64,000 bases of DNA. It comes from an uncultured Lachnospiraceae bacterium. Lineage in GTDB: Bacteria > Bacillota > Clostridia > Lachnospirales > Lachnospiraceae. Numbering within the stretch: position 1 is the stretch's first letter; each line of letters starts with the position of its first letter. Both the position numbers and the translations under genes were made by a program. The notes under the pieces were generated by a model that saw only the letters and a list, made by a program, of their open reading frames with translations, searched no databases and was not told where the DNA came from. Shown piece after piece: positions 49,630-58,348 of this stretch. The DNA lies in NCBI GenBank assembly GCA_910585965.1, contig CAJUHH010000017.1, forward strand, positions 1 through 64,000. Direction: 5' to 3'.

Positions 49630-49650
49630 TTATTCAATGATAGTAGCCAC
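49630..49650. repeat. Attachment site, right copy
   Basis: TTATTCAATGATAGTAGCCAC, containing the core TCAATGATAGTAGC (49634-49647). It is the last six codons plus stop of the working tuf gene. Confidence 0.85.
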
Positions 49651-50823
49651 ACGACCAGAACCTACAGTCCTGCCACCCTCACGAATAGCAAACGTAAGAC
49701 CCTGCTCCATAGCGATGGGATGGATCAGTTCGATCGTCATCTCAACGTTGTCACCAGGCATGCACATTTCTGTGCCTTCCGGTAAATTACATACGCCAGT
49801 TACGTCCGTTGTCCTGAAGTAGAACTGCGGTCTGTAGTTGTTGAAGAAAGGAGTATGACGTCCACCTTCATCTTTTGTCAAAACGTAAACCTGAGCCGTA
49901 AATTTCTTATGGCATGTTACAGAGCCGGGTTTGGAAAGAACCTGTCCTCTTTCGATTTCCGTTCTCTGAACACCACGAAGCAGAGCGCCGATGTTGTCGC
50001 CTGCCTGAGCTTCGTCAAGCATCTTACGGAACATTTCGATACCGGTAACAACCGTCTTCTTTGTTTCTTCTTTGATACCAACGATTTCAACTTCCTCGTT
50101 CAGGTGAAGCGTACCACGCTCAACACGGCCTGTAGCAACCGTACCACGGCCTGTGATTGTAAATACGTCCTCAACAGGCATAAGGAAAGGCTTATCTGTA
50201 TCACGCTGCGGATCCGGAACATAGTCATCAACAGCATGCATCAGCTCGATAACTTTGTCGCCCCATTCGCTGTTAGGATCTTCCAGAGCTTTCAAAGCAG
50301 AACCCTGGATAACCGGAATATCATCGCCCGGGAATTCATACTCGGACAGCAGTTCCCTGATTTCCATTTCAACCAGTTCAAGCAGTTCTTCGTCGTCTAC
50401 CATATCGCATTTGTTCATGAATACTACGATATAAGGAACGCCTACCTGACGGGACAGAAGGATGTGTTCTTTTGTCTGAGCCATAACACCGTCTGTAGCA
50501 GCAACAACAAGGATAGCGCCGTCCATCTGAGCAGCACCTGTGATCATGTTCTTTACATAGTCAGCATGCCCAGGGCAGTCAACGTGTGCGTAATGTCTCT
50601 TCTCTGTTTCATACTCAACGTGTGCTGTGGAAATTGTAATACCACGTTCTCTCTCTTCCGGAGCCTTATCGATCATATCGAACGCAACAGCTTCGCCTGT
50701 ACCCAGCCTTACGTTCAATGTCTTTGTAATTGCAGCGGTCAAGGTTGTTTTGCCATGGTCAACGTGACCGATGGTCCCAATATTACAATGGGGTTTGTTT
50801 CTTTCAAATTTAGCTTTAGCCAT
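49630..50823 (-). CDS. tuf: Elongation factor Tu
   Basis: 397 residues, full length. G1 GHVDHGKTTL, G2/switch RGITISTAHVEYE, G3 DCPGHADYVKNM, G4 MNKCDMV and G5 SALKALE are intact, as is the end SGRVATIIE. Delivers aminoacyl-tRNA to the ribosome. It has its own promoter after fusA. The extreme 3' end is the integration target of the adjacent element, and the encoded C-terminus is unchanged. Confidence 0.98.
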   Translation of the reverse strand: MAKAKFERNKPHCNIGTIGHVDHGKTTLTAAITKTLNVRLGTGEAVAFDMIDKAPEERERGITISTAHVEYETEKRHYAHVDCPGHADYVKNMITGAAQMDGAILVVAATDGVMAQTKEHILLSRQVGVPYIVVFMNKCDMVDDEELLELVEMEIRELLSEYEFPGDDIPVIQGSALKALEDPNSEWGDKVIELMHAVDDYVPDPQRDTDKPFLMPVEDVFTITGRGTVATGRVERGTLHLNEEVEIVGIKEETKKTVVTGIEMFRKMLDEAQAGDNIGALLRGVQRTEIERGQVLSKPGSVTCHKKFTAQVYVLTKDEGGRHTPFFNNYRPQFYFRTTDVTGVCNLPEGTEMCMPGDNVEMTIELIHPIAMEQGLTFAIREGGRTVGSGRVATIIE

Positions 50824-50890
50824 TTCTAAAGTCCTCCTTTAAACTGTTCTAAAAAAGTTTCCAATAATTTTCGATTTTCTCGCTTCTTTG

Positions 50891-50919
50891 ATTATATTAA
50901 ATAATGCCAAGTTTTTCAA
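50891..50919 (-). promoter_or_regulatory. Promoter of tuf
   Basis: Minus-strand TTGAAA (complement of 50914-50919) directly after the fusA stop, 17-bp spacer, TATAAT (complement of 50891-50896). It gives extra, fusA-independent transcription of tuf. Confidence 0.78.
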
Positions 50920-50922
50920 GCA

Positions 50923-53040
50923 TTATTTCGTCTTAGCTGCTAATACCTTCTCTTGCACGCTCTTCGGCACCTGTTCGTATTTCTCGAAGAACATCGAATA
51001 GTTGCCGCGTCCCTGCGTCCTAGAACGAAGGTCTGTAGAATAGCCGAACATTTCAGCCAGCGGAACAAAGCCTTTCACCAGCTTGCCGCCTCCGATGTCT
51101 TCCATGCCTTCGATACGTCCGCGGCGCGAGTTGATATCGCCGATAACATCGCCCATATACTCTTCCGGCATTGTAACTTCCACCTTCATGATCGGCTCGA
51201 GAAGAACCGGATTGCCCTTCTTCATCGCTTCCTTGAATGCCATGGAACCAGCAATATGGAATGCCATTTCGGAAGAATCGACTTCATGGTAGGAACCGTC
51301 GTATACATTGGCATGTACGCCGAGTACCGGGAAACCTCCCAGAATACCTGCCTTGGTCGCCTCTTCGATGCCTTCGCCTACTGCAGGAATATATTCCTTC
51401 GGAATAGCGCCGCCCACAACGGTAGATTCATATTTAAATGTTTCTTCGCCGTTCGGATCCATAGGCTCGAATTTAACTTTACAATGTCCATACTGCCCGC
51501 GTCCGCCGGACTGTTTCGCATATTTGTATTCCTGGTCTACCGGCTTTGTGAAGGTTTCTTTGTAAGCAACCTGAGGAGCGCCTACGTTAGCTTCCACTTT
51601 GTATTCACGCAGAAGCCTGTCTACGATGATCTCCAAGTGAAGCTCTCCCATGCCGGCAATAATGGTCTGGCCCGTTTCCTGATCCGTATGGGCACGGAAA
51701 GTAGGATCTTCTTCTGCAAGTTTTGCCAAAGCCTCTCCCATCTTGCCCTGGCCCGCTTTTGTCTTCGGCTCGATTGCCAGCTCGATAACGGGTTCCGGGA
51801 ACTCCATGGATTCCAGAATAACCGGATGCTGCTCATCACAGATAGTATCACCTGTCGTAGTAATTTTAAACCCTACCGCAGCAGCAATATCGCCGGAATA
51901 AACCTTGTCAAGCTCCGCCCTTTTATTCGCGTGCATCTGAAGGATACGTCCCACGCGCTCTTTTTTATCTTTTGTTGCATTCAATACATAGGAGCCGGAA
52001 TTCATTGTACCGGAATAAACCCTGAAAAATGCCAGCTTGCCGACAAACGGGTCAGCCATGATCTTAAATGCCAAAGCTGAGAAAGGTTCATCATCGGATG
52101 AATGTCTTTCCACTTCATTTCCGTCCAAATCCGTTCCTTTGATTGCAGGGATATCAATCGGTGAAGGCATGAATTCCAAAATAGCATCCAAAAGCTTCTG
52201 AACGCCTTTATTTCTGTAAGCGGTTCCACAGCAAACAGGAATCGCCGTACATTCACAGGTCGCTTTCCTCAAGCCTGCCTTCAGCTGATCATTAGAAGGT
52301 TCTTCCCCTTCCAGATACATCATCATCAGGTCGTCGTCCAGTTCGCTGATCTTTTCCACCAGCTCAGAACGATAGAGTTCTGCTTCGTCCTTCATATCCT
52401 CCGGGATTTCTACGATCGAAATATCCTCGCCCTTTTCATCATTGTAAATATACGCTTTCATCTCGAACAAATCGATGATTCCCTTGAATTCATCTTCTTT
52501 GCCGATCGGAAGCTGAATGCAGATAGCATTTTTGCCAAGCCTTGTCTTGATCTGTTCTACCGCACCATAAAAATCTGCGCCTAAAATGTCCATCTTATTG
52601 ATGAATGCCATTCTCGGCACGTTGTAAGTGTCAGCCTGACGCCATACGTTTTCCGACTGAGGCTCTACTCCACCCTTTGCACAAAAGACGCCTACTGCGC
52701 CGTCAAGTACACGGAGTGAACGCTCAACTTCCACCGTAAAGTCAACGTGTCCCGGCGTATCGATAATATTGATACGGTGTTCCAATGCACCCGGCTTCGG
52801 TTTGCATTCTTCCTGTTCCGTCCAGTGACATGTCGTAGCGGCTGATGTGATTGTAATTCCTCGCTCCTGCTCCTGTTCCATCCAGTCCATGGTAGCAGTT
52901 CCTTCATGAGTATCACCAATTTTATAATTAACACCGGTATAATACAAGATACGTTCCGTCAGAGTCGTCTTACCCGCATCTATATGAGCCATGATACCGA
53001 TGTTCCTGGTTCTCTCTAATGGATATTCTCTTCCAGCCAA
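50923..53040 (-). CDS. fusA: Elongation factor G
   Basis: 705 residues, normal length. G1 AHIDAGKTTLTERILYYTG, switch I GTATMDWMEQEQERGITITS, G3 DTPGHVDFTVEVERSLR and G4 NKMD are visible, and the later domains include GQYGHCKVKFEP and SRRGRIEGM. Catalyses ribosomal translocation. Third gene of the str operon, 14 bp after rpsG. Confidence 0.98.
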   Translation of the reverse strand: MAGREYPLERTRNIGIMAHIDAGKTTLTERILYYTGVNYKIGDTHEGTATMDWMEQEQERGITITSAATTCHWTEQEECKPKPGALEHRINIIDTPGHVDFTVEVERSLRVLDGAVGVFCAKGGVEPQSENVWRQADTYNVPRMAFINKMDILGADFYGAVEQIKTRLGKNAICIQLPIGKEDEFKGIIDLFEMKAYIYNDEKGEDISIVEIPEDMKDEAELYRSELVEKISELDDDLMMMYLEGEEPSNDQLKAGLRKATCECTAIPVCCGTAYRNKGVQKLLDAILEFMPSPIDIPAIKGTDLDGNEVERHSSDDEPFSALAFKIMADPFVGKLAFFRVYSGTMNSGSYVLNATKDKKERVGRILQMHANKRAELDKVYSGDIAAAVGFKITTTGDTICDEQHPVILESMEFPEPVIELAIEPKTKAGQGKMGEALAKLAEEDPTFRAHTDQETGQTIIAGMGELHLEIIVDRLLREYKVEANVGAPQVAYKETFTKPVDQEYKYAKQSGGRGQYGHCKVKFEPMDPNGEETFKYESTVVGGAIPKEYIPAVGEGIEEATKAGILGGFPVLGVHANVYDGSYHEVDSSEMAFHIAGSMAFKEAMKKGNPVLLEPIMKVEVTMPEEYMGDVIGDINSRRGRIEGMEDIGGGKLVKGFVPLAEMFGYSTDLRSRTQGRGNYSMFFEKYEQVPKSVQEKVLAAKTK

Positions 53041-53054
53041 GGGTTTTTCCTCCT

Positions 53055-53525
53055 TTAGAATCTGTAATGCGCAAATGCTTTATTAGCCTCTGCCATCTTG
53101 TGCATATCTTCTTTCCTCTTTACTGCTGCTCCCGTATTGTTCGCCGCATCGAGGATCTCGTTTGCCAGTCTGTCTTTCATGGTTTTCTCGCCTCTCTTGC
53201 GGGAAAACATGGTCAGCCAGCGAAGAGCCAGAGCCTGGCGCCTATCCGGCCTTACTTCGATCGGAACCTGATAGGTAGCGCCGCCGATACGCCTTGCTTT
53301 TACTTCAAGGACAGGCATGATATTGTTCATCGCTTCCTCGAAAACTTCAAGCGCCGGTTTGCCAGCCTTCTCTTCTACTGTAGCAAATGCACCGTATACG
53401 ATTTTCTGGGCAACGCCTTTCTTACCATCCAGCATAATGTTGTTGATAAGTTTGGTTACTACCTTATTATCGTATAAAGGATCTGCCAATACATCTCTTT
53501 TCTGAATATGTCCTTTACGTGGCAC
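53055..53525 (-). CDS. rpsG: 30S ribosomal protein S7
   Basis: 156 residues from GTG 53525, chosen because AAGGAGGGAAGAAAC precedes it and the protein then starts MPRKGHIQKRDVLADPLYDN as in other S7 proteins. Organises the 16S 3' major domain. It is separated from rpsL by a 310-bp gap containing two palindromes (53545-53595). Confidence 0.97.
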   Translation of the reverse strand: MPRKGHIQKRDVLADPLYDNKVVTKLINNIMLDGKKGVAQKIVYGAFATVEEKAGKPALEVFEEAMNNIMPVLEVKARRIGGATYQVPIEVRPDRRQALALRWLTMFSRKRGEKTMKDRLANEILDAANNTGAAVKRKEDMHKMAEANKAFAHYRF

Positions 53526-53544
53526 GTTTCTTCCCTCCTTATTA

Positions 53545-53595
53545 ATTTGTAACGATTTCATCGTTACAAATCGAAATTTGCCTTTGGCAAATTTC
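53545..53595 (-). repeat. Two perfect short palindromes in the rpsG leader
   Basis: ATTTGTAACGAT-TTC-ATCGTTACAAAT (53545-53571, 12-bp stem) and GAAATTTGCC-TTT-GGCAAATTTC (53573-53595, 10-bp stem), back to back just before the rpsG RBS. TTTGGCAAATTTCC recurs near 53621-53634. In the str operon this intergenic space is the S7 regulatory region in some bacteria. The remainder, to 53835, shows no gene. Confidence 0.75.
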
Positions 53596-53835
53596 CTACC
53601 GCCTTTTTATAAGCGATATTCCATTTGGCAAATTTCCTTTTGCTCCGAATCTCGTCACCTGAATAATTCAACGGTACTCACATGTTGAGATACTAATGTG
53701 TTCGTGCGGTTTTCTAATCAATAATTACGCTAATATAAGCCGCTGCAAAAGCAACGCCCCTTATTTCACACATGGTGACGCATACTGCAGAATTCCAACA
53801 CAAATTAGTACTGTTTTGTGGTACAAAAATCCTAA

Positions 53836-54255
53836 TTACTTACCAGCTTTAGGTCTCTTAGCGCCGTATTTGGAACGGGCCTGCCTTCTGTTAGCGACTC
53901 CTGCTGTATCGAGCGTACCTCTGATTACATGGTATCTCGTACCGGGCAGATCCTTTACCCTTCCGCCCCTGATCAGGACAACGCTGTGCTCCTGCAGGTT
54001 ATGTCCTTCACCCGGAATATAGCTTGTTACTTCGATTCCGTTAGAAAGGCGTACCCTGGCGATTTTTCTGAGCGCTGAGTTAGGCTTCTTAGGAGTTGCT
54101 GTCTTAACAGCCGTACAAACGCCTCTTTTCTGAGGAGAAGAAGTTTCGATCGCTTTCTTATGAAGAGAGTTATACCCTTTCTGAAGAGCCGGCGCTGTTG
54201 ACTTCTTAACGGATGTCTGACGTCCTTTTCTTACTAACTGATTAAATGTTGGCAT
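53836..54255 (-). CDS. rpsL: 30S ribosomal protein S12
   Basis: 139 residues: MPTFNQLVRKGRQTSVKKS, the decoding-site loop TATPKKPNSALRKIARVRLS with the wild-type streptomycin-sensitive Lys (KKPNSA), and the EHSVVLIRGGRVKDLPG segment with Lys, so no obvious resistance change. Starts the str operon from its own promoter. Confidence 0.97.
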   Translation of the reverse strand: MPTFNQLVRKGRQTSVKKSTAPALQKGYNSLHKKAIETSSPQKRGVCTAVKTATPKKPNSALRKIARVRLSNGIEVTSYIPGEGHNLQEHSVVLIRGGRVKDLPGTRYHVIRGTLDTAGVANRRQARSKYGAKRPKAGK

Positions 54256-54384
54256 TCTGTTTCACCTCCTGTGGTATAAACTGTATAAAATGTGTTCGTC
54301 CTATGTGCTGTACCCTGCCAGTTTATGTGCTTCGCAGGTTTTCATGCACACAAAAATATGATGCATTTACATGCACACTTTGAT

Positions 54385-54413
54385 AGTATAAGTGCTTAAG
54401 ATGGCGTTGTCAA
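54385..54413 (-). promoter_or_regulatory. Promoter of the str operon (rpsL)
   Basis: Minus-strand TTGACA (complement of 54408-54413), 17-bp spacer, TATACT (complement of 54385-54390). Start near 54378 leaves a leader of about 120 nt before rpsL. Confidence 0.8.
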
Positions 54414-54449
54414 TAGGTTTTCGGGAAAATTCATGGAAATCGTTTTTCA

Positions 54450-54508
54450 AAACAAACATAAAGTACCGGCGTGGAAGCTCCAGATTCGGTCCGCCCCCAA
54501 CGCCGGTA
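54450..54508 (-). terminator. Terminator after rpoC
   Basis: Minus-strand TACCGGCGT (complement of 54500-54508) pairs with ACGCCGGTA (complement of 54464-54472), followed by CTTTATGTTTGTTTT. It separates rpoBC from the str operon. Confidence 0.75.
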
Positions 54509-54566
54509 TATCCTTTAAGTCAAATCACGCTTCGGACAAAAGTCGTTGTCAAATTGCCCAAGGCTT

Positions 54567-57500
54567 TTATTCCGTTTCCTCATCTTCATCGATTTCCGAG
54601 TCATATGCTTCATCAGAATCGTACGCTTCCTCCGAATCTATATCCTCTTCAAACTCCATTTCTTCCGCATCGTCTTCGAAATTTTCATCTTCAAAGTCTT
54701 CGCTTTCGAACCCTTCTTCCTCATAATCATCTTCCGTAAAAGAAATGGTTCCCATCAGGTTATTGTCCGAATCCAGCACTGTATTCCGATATCTCTTCAT
54801 TCCAGTACCGGCAGGAATCAGCTTGCCGATGATTACGTTTTCTTTCAAACCGATGAGAGGATCGATCTTTCCTTTGATCGCCGCCTCCGTCAGAACCTTC
54901 GTCGTCTCCTGGAAAGATGCCGCTGACAGGAAGGAATTGGTTGCTAAAGCCGCTTTTGTAATACCGAGCATTACCTGTTTGCCGTCTGCCGGTTCTTTTC
55001 CTTCTGCAATCAGCCTTTCGTTCATGTCTTCATATTCCAGGATATCTACCAGCGTGCCAGGCAGGAATTCCGCATCGCCGTTATTCTCGATGCGTACCTT
55101 TTTCAGCATCTGACGTACAATAACCTCGATATGCTTATCGCTGATATCAACACCCTGCAGACGGTATACTCTCTGAACTTCGCGGAGCATATAATCCTGG
55201 ACTGCACGCACTCCTTTGATCTTCAGCAAGTCGTGTGGATTCACGCTGCCTTCGGTCAGCTCGTCGCCGGCTTCCAGAACTGCCCCGTCCATGATCTTGA
55301 TCCTGGAACCATAAGGAATCAGATACGTCTTGGATTCGCCTGTTTCCTCATTGGTAATCACGATTTCCCGCTTCTTCTTTGTATCCTTGATCGTCGCGAG
55401 GCCGCCGAATTCAGCGATAATCGCAAGCCCCTTGGGTTTTCTTGCTTCAAAAAGCTCTTCGACACGGGGAAGACCCTGTGTGATGTCATCGCCCGCAACG
55501 CCGCCTGTGTGGAAAGTACGCATCGTCAGCTGGGTACCCGGCTCGCCGATGGACTGCGCCGCAATAATGCCGACTGCTTCTCCGACCTGGACTGCTTCGC
55601 CCGTCGCCATGTTTGCGCCGTAGCATTTTGCGCAGATGCCGTTATGGGAACGGCATGCCAGAATCGTACGGATCTTGACCTCCTCGATCGGCTCGCCCTT
55701 TTCATTCACTCCCACGCTCAATATCCTTGCCGCGCGGCTAGGCGTGATCATATGGTTCTTTTTAACAATAATATTTCCATCCCTGTCCTTAATATCCTCA
55801 CAGGAATATCTTCCGTTGATCCTGTCTTTTAATCCTTCGATGGTTTCCTTCCCGTCCATAAACGCTTTTACCGTCATTCCCGGAATCTCGTCCCTGCCTT
55901 CGCTACAATCCACTTCGCGGATAATCAGCTCCTGGGATACATCCACCATACGCCTTGTCAGATACCCGGAGTCCGCTGTACGCAGAGCCGTATCGGACAA
56001 ACCTTTACGTGCGCCGTGTGCGGACATAAAGTATTCCAGAACGTCCAGTCCTTCACGGAAGTTGGATTTGATCGGCAGTTCGATCGTCCTTCCCGTCGTA
56101 TCTGCCATCAGTCCGCGCATGCCTGCCAGCTGTTTGATCTGCTGGTTGGAACCGCGGGCGCCGGAATCCGCCATCATAAAGATATTGTTATATTTATCCA
56201 GTCCTGACAGCAGCACGTCCGTCAGTTCTTTATCCGTTTCATTCCATGTTTCCACTACCGCACGGTATCTTTCCTCTTCGGTAATCAGCCCCCTCCTGTA
56301 ATTCTGGGATATCCTGTCTACCGTCATCTGCGCCCGGTCGAGCATTTCCTGCTTCTGCGCCGGAACCGTCATATCCGAAATGGATACGGTCATCGCCGCT
56401 TTTGTGGAATATTTATAACCAGTCGATTTGATCAGGTCGAGTACCTCAGCCGTTTTGGAAGCGCCGTGGGTATTGATTACTTTTTCCAGAATCTGTTTCA
56501 ACTGCTTCTTTCCTACATGGAAATCCACTTCCAGCTTCAGCAGATTGTTCGGATCGGACCGGTCAATAAAGCCCAAATCCTGAGGCAGAATCTCATTGAA
56601 AAGGAAACGCCCTAATGTGGACTCCACATTGCCGCTCACCATTTCCCCTTCTTCATTGCGCTTGCTTACCCTCACCGTAATTTTGGAATGCAAGGTACAG
56701 CATCCGTTTTCATAAGCGAGAATTGCTTCATTTACATTTTTGTAAAAATTCCCCTCTCCTTTCGCCCCAGGCCTTTCCTGTGTCAGATAGTAAATACCGA
56801 GCACCATATCCTGGGAAGGAACAGCCACCGGCCCGCCGTCGGAGGGCTTCAGCAAATTGTTCGGGGAGAGCAGCAGGAACCGGCACTCTGCCTGTGCTTC
56901 CACGGAAAGAGGAAGATGCACCGCCATCTGGTCCCCGTCAAAGTCCGCATTAAAAGCCGTACATACGAGGGGATGCAGCTTGATTGCCTTGCCTTCTACT
57001 AAAATCGGTTCAAAAGCCTGAATTCCCAGCCTGTGGAGCGTGGGAGCGCGGTTCAGCATAACGGGATGCTCTTTGATGACCTCTTCCAAGACATCCCATA
57101 CCTGCGTATCCAGCCTTTCCACTAATTTTTTTGCATTCTTAATGTTCTGCGATATTCCTTTTGCCACCAGTTCTTTCATAACAAAAGGCTTGAAAAGTTC
57201 GATCGCCATCTCTTTGGGCAGTCCGCACTGGTATATTTTCAGTTCCGGCCCTACCACGATAACTGAACGACCGGAATAATCCACACGTTTGCCGAGAAGG
57301 TTCTGGCGAAAACGCCCTGACTTTCCTTTCAGCATATCGGAAAGGGATTTTAACGCCCTGTTGCCCGGCCCTGTCACCGGCCTTCCCCTTCTGCCGTTAT
57401 CGATCAAAGCATCTACCGCCTCCTGGAGCATTCTTTTCTCATTACGCACGATAATATCCGGCGCGCCAAGCTCCAGAAGCCTCTTCAAACGGTTATTCCT

Positions 57501-58316
57501 GTTAATAATCCTTCTATATAAATCATTCAAATCCGATGTCGCGAAACGTCCCCCGTCCAGCTGTACCATCGGGCGCAGATCCGGCGGAATGACCGGGATG
57601 GCATCCATGATCATCCATGACGGCTGATTGCCGGATTCCCGGAAAGCTTCCACGACTTCCAGCCTCTTGATGATCCTCGCGCGCTTCTGCCCTGTGGATT
57701 CCCGCAAACCCGTTTTCAATTCTGCCGCCTCTGTTTCCAAGTCGATCGCCTCCAGCAGCTCCTTGATCGCCTCCGCTCCCATGCCTACGCGGAAACGGCT
57801 TCCCCAGGTCTCTCTCGCATCCTGGTATTCTTTTTCAGACAATACCTGCTTGTAATCCATGTCCGTATCGCCGGCATCCAATACAATATAGGATGCAAAA
57901 TACAATACTTTTTCCAGCACTCTCGGCGACAAATCGAGAATCAGCCCCATACGGCTGGGGATCCCTTTAAAATACCAGATATGGGATACCGGGGCCGCCA
58001 GTTCGATATGCCCCATACGTTCCCTCCTCACGCTGGCTTTCGTGACTTCCACGCCGCAGCGGTCACAGACAACGCCTTTGTACCTGATCTTTTTATATTT
58101 GCCGCAATGACATTCCCAGTCTTTGCTCGGCCCGAATATCCTCTCGCAGAACAAGCCTTCTTTTTCCGGTTTCAATGTCCTGTAATTAATGGTTTCCGGC
58201 TTGGTTACTTCGCCTCTGGACCATTCCCTGATCTTTTCCGGAGATGCTAAACCAATTTTAATCGCGTCAAATGTCATTGGTTGATACGTTTCCTGTCTTA
58301 TTTCTGGCATCTTCAC
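54567..58316 (-). CDS. rpoC: RNA polymerase beta' subunit
   Basis: 1249 residues. N-terminal zinc ribbon ECHCGKYKKIRYKG with VCDRCGVEV, the catalytic Mg loop NADFDGDQMAVH near residue 455, bridge-helix and trigger-loop region (RKGLSDTALRTADSGYLTRR) and the second zinc site (CRSHNGICAKCYG). Very acidic C-terminal tail (EEDIDSEEAYDSDEAYDSEI), longer than in Bacillus. Cotranscribed with rpoB. Confidence 0.98.
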   Translation of the reverse strand: MKMPEIRQETYQPMTFDAIKIGLASPEKIREWSRGEVTKPETINYRTLKPEKEGLFCERIFGPSKDWECHCGKYKKIRYKGVVCDRCGVEVTKASVRRERMGHIELAAPVSHIWYFKGIPSRMGLILDLSPRVLEKVLYFASYIVLDAGDTDMDYKQVLSEKEYQDARETWGSRFRVGMGAEAIKELLEAIDLETEAAELKTGLRESTGQKRARIIKRLEVVEAFRESGNQPSWMIMDAIPVIPPDLRPMVQLDGGRFATSDLNDLYRRIINRNNRLKRLLELGAPDIIVRNEKRMLQEAVDALIDNGRRGRPVTGPGNRALKSLSDMLKGKSGRFRQNLLGKRVDYSGRSVIVVGPELKIYQCGLPKEMAIELFKPFVMKELVAKGISQNIKNAKKLVERLDTQVWDVLEEVIKEHPVMLNRAPTLHRLGIQAFEPILVEGKAIKLHPLVCTAFNADFDGDQMAVHLPLSVEAQAECRFLLLSPNNLLKPSDGGPVAVPSQDMVLGIYYLTQERPGAKGEGNFYKNVNEAILAYENGCCTLHSKITVRVSKRNEEGEMVSGNVESTLGRFLFNEILPQDLGFIDRSDPNNLLKLEVDFHVGKKQLKQILEKVINTHGASKTAEVLDLIKSTGYKYSTKAAMTVSISDMTVPAQKQEMLDRAQMTVDRISQNYRRGLITEEERYRAVVETWNETDKELTDVLLSGLDKYNNIFMMADSGARGSNQQIKQLAGMRGLMADTTGRTIELPIKSNFREGLDVLEYFMSAHGARKGLSDTALRTADSGYLTRRMVDVSQELIIREVDCSEGRDEIPGMTVKAFMDGKETIEGLKDRINGRYSCEDIKDRDGNIIVKKNHMITPSRAARILSVGVNEKGEPIEEVKIRTILACRSHNGICAKCYGANMATGEAVQVGEAVGIIAAQSIGEPGTQLTMRTFHTGGVAGDDITQGLPRVEELFEARKPKGLAIIAEFGGLATIKDTKKKREIVITNEETGESKTYLIPYGSRIKIMDGAVLEAGDELTEGSVNPHDLLKIKGVRAVQDYMLREVQRVYRLQGVDISDKHIEVIVRQMLKKVRIENNGDAEFLPGTLVDILEYEDMNERLIAEGKEPADGKQVMLGITKAALATNSFLSAASFQETTKVLTEAAIKGKIDPLIGLKENVIIGKLIPAGTGMKRYRNTVLDSDNNLMGTISFTEDDYEEEGFESEDFEDENFEDDAEEMEFEEDIDSEEAYDSDEAYDSEIDEDEETE

Positions 58317-58348
58317 ACATTCCTTTCTTTTCGGACTGCTATTATTTT

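Larger units (their letters stand above)
40383..49650. mobile_element. 9.25-kb integrative element in the tuf 3' end
   Basis: Bounded by near-identical 21-bp att repeats. From right to left it holds the tyrosine integrase (48512), type I toxin (48157), small HTH (47737), CI-like repressor (46788), Cro-like regulator (46656), excisionase-like protein (46191), replication initiator and DnaC-like loader (45992-44522), five small unknown genes, then promoter, attenuator, scaffold and capsid (42906-41565), a RinA-like and a zinc-ribbon protein. Gene order is that of a temperate phage or satellite. Absence of portal, terminase, protease and tail genes argues for a satellite or remnant rather than a complete prophage. 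Tuf function is preserved because the element rebuilds the last codons. Confidence 0.8.

Noticed and set aside
49855..50829. 324-codon open frame antisense to tuf
   Set aside because: Arises from codon bias of tuf; the product has no family features, and similar shadows occur over fusA and rpoB.
52002..52256. Minus-strand 84-codon frame inside fusA
   Set aside because: Out-of-frame shadow of EF-G with no start signal.
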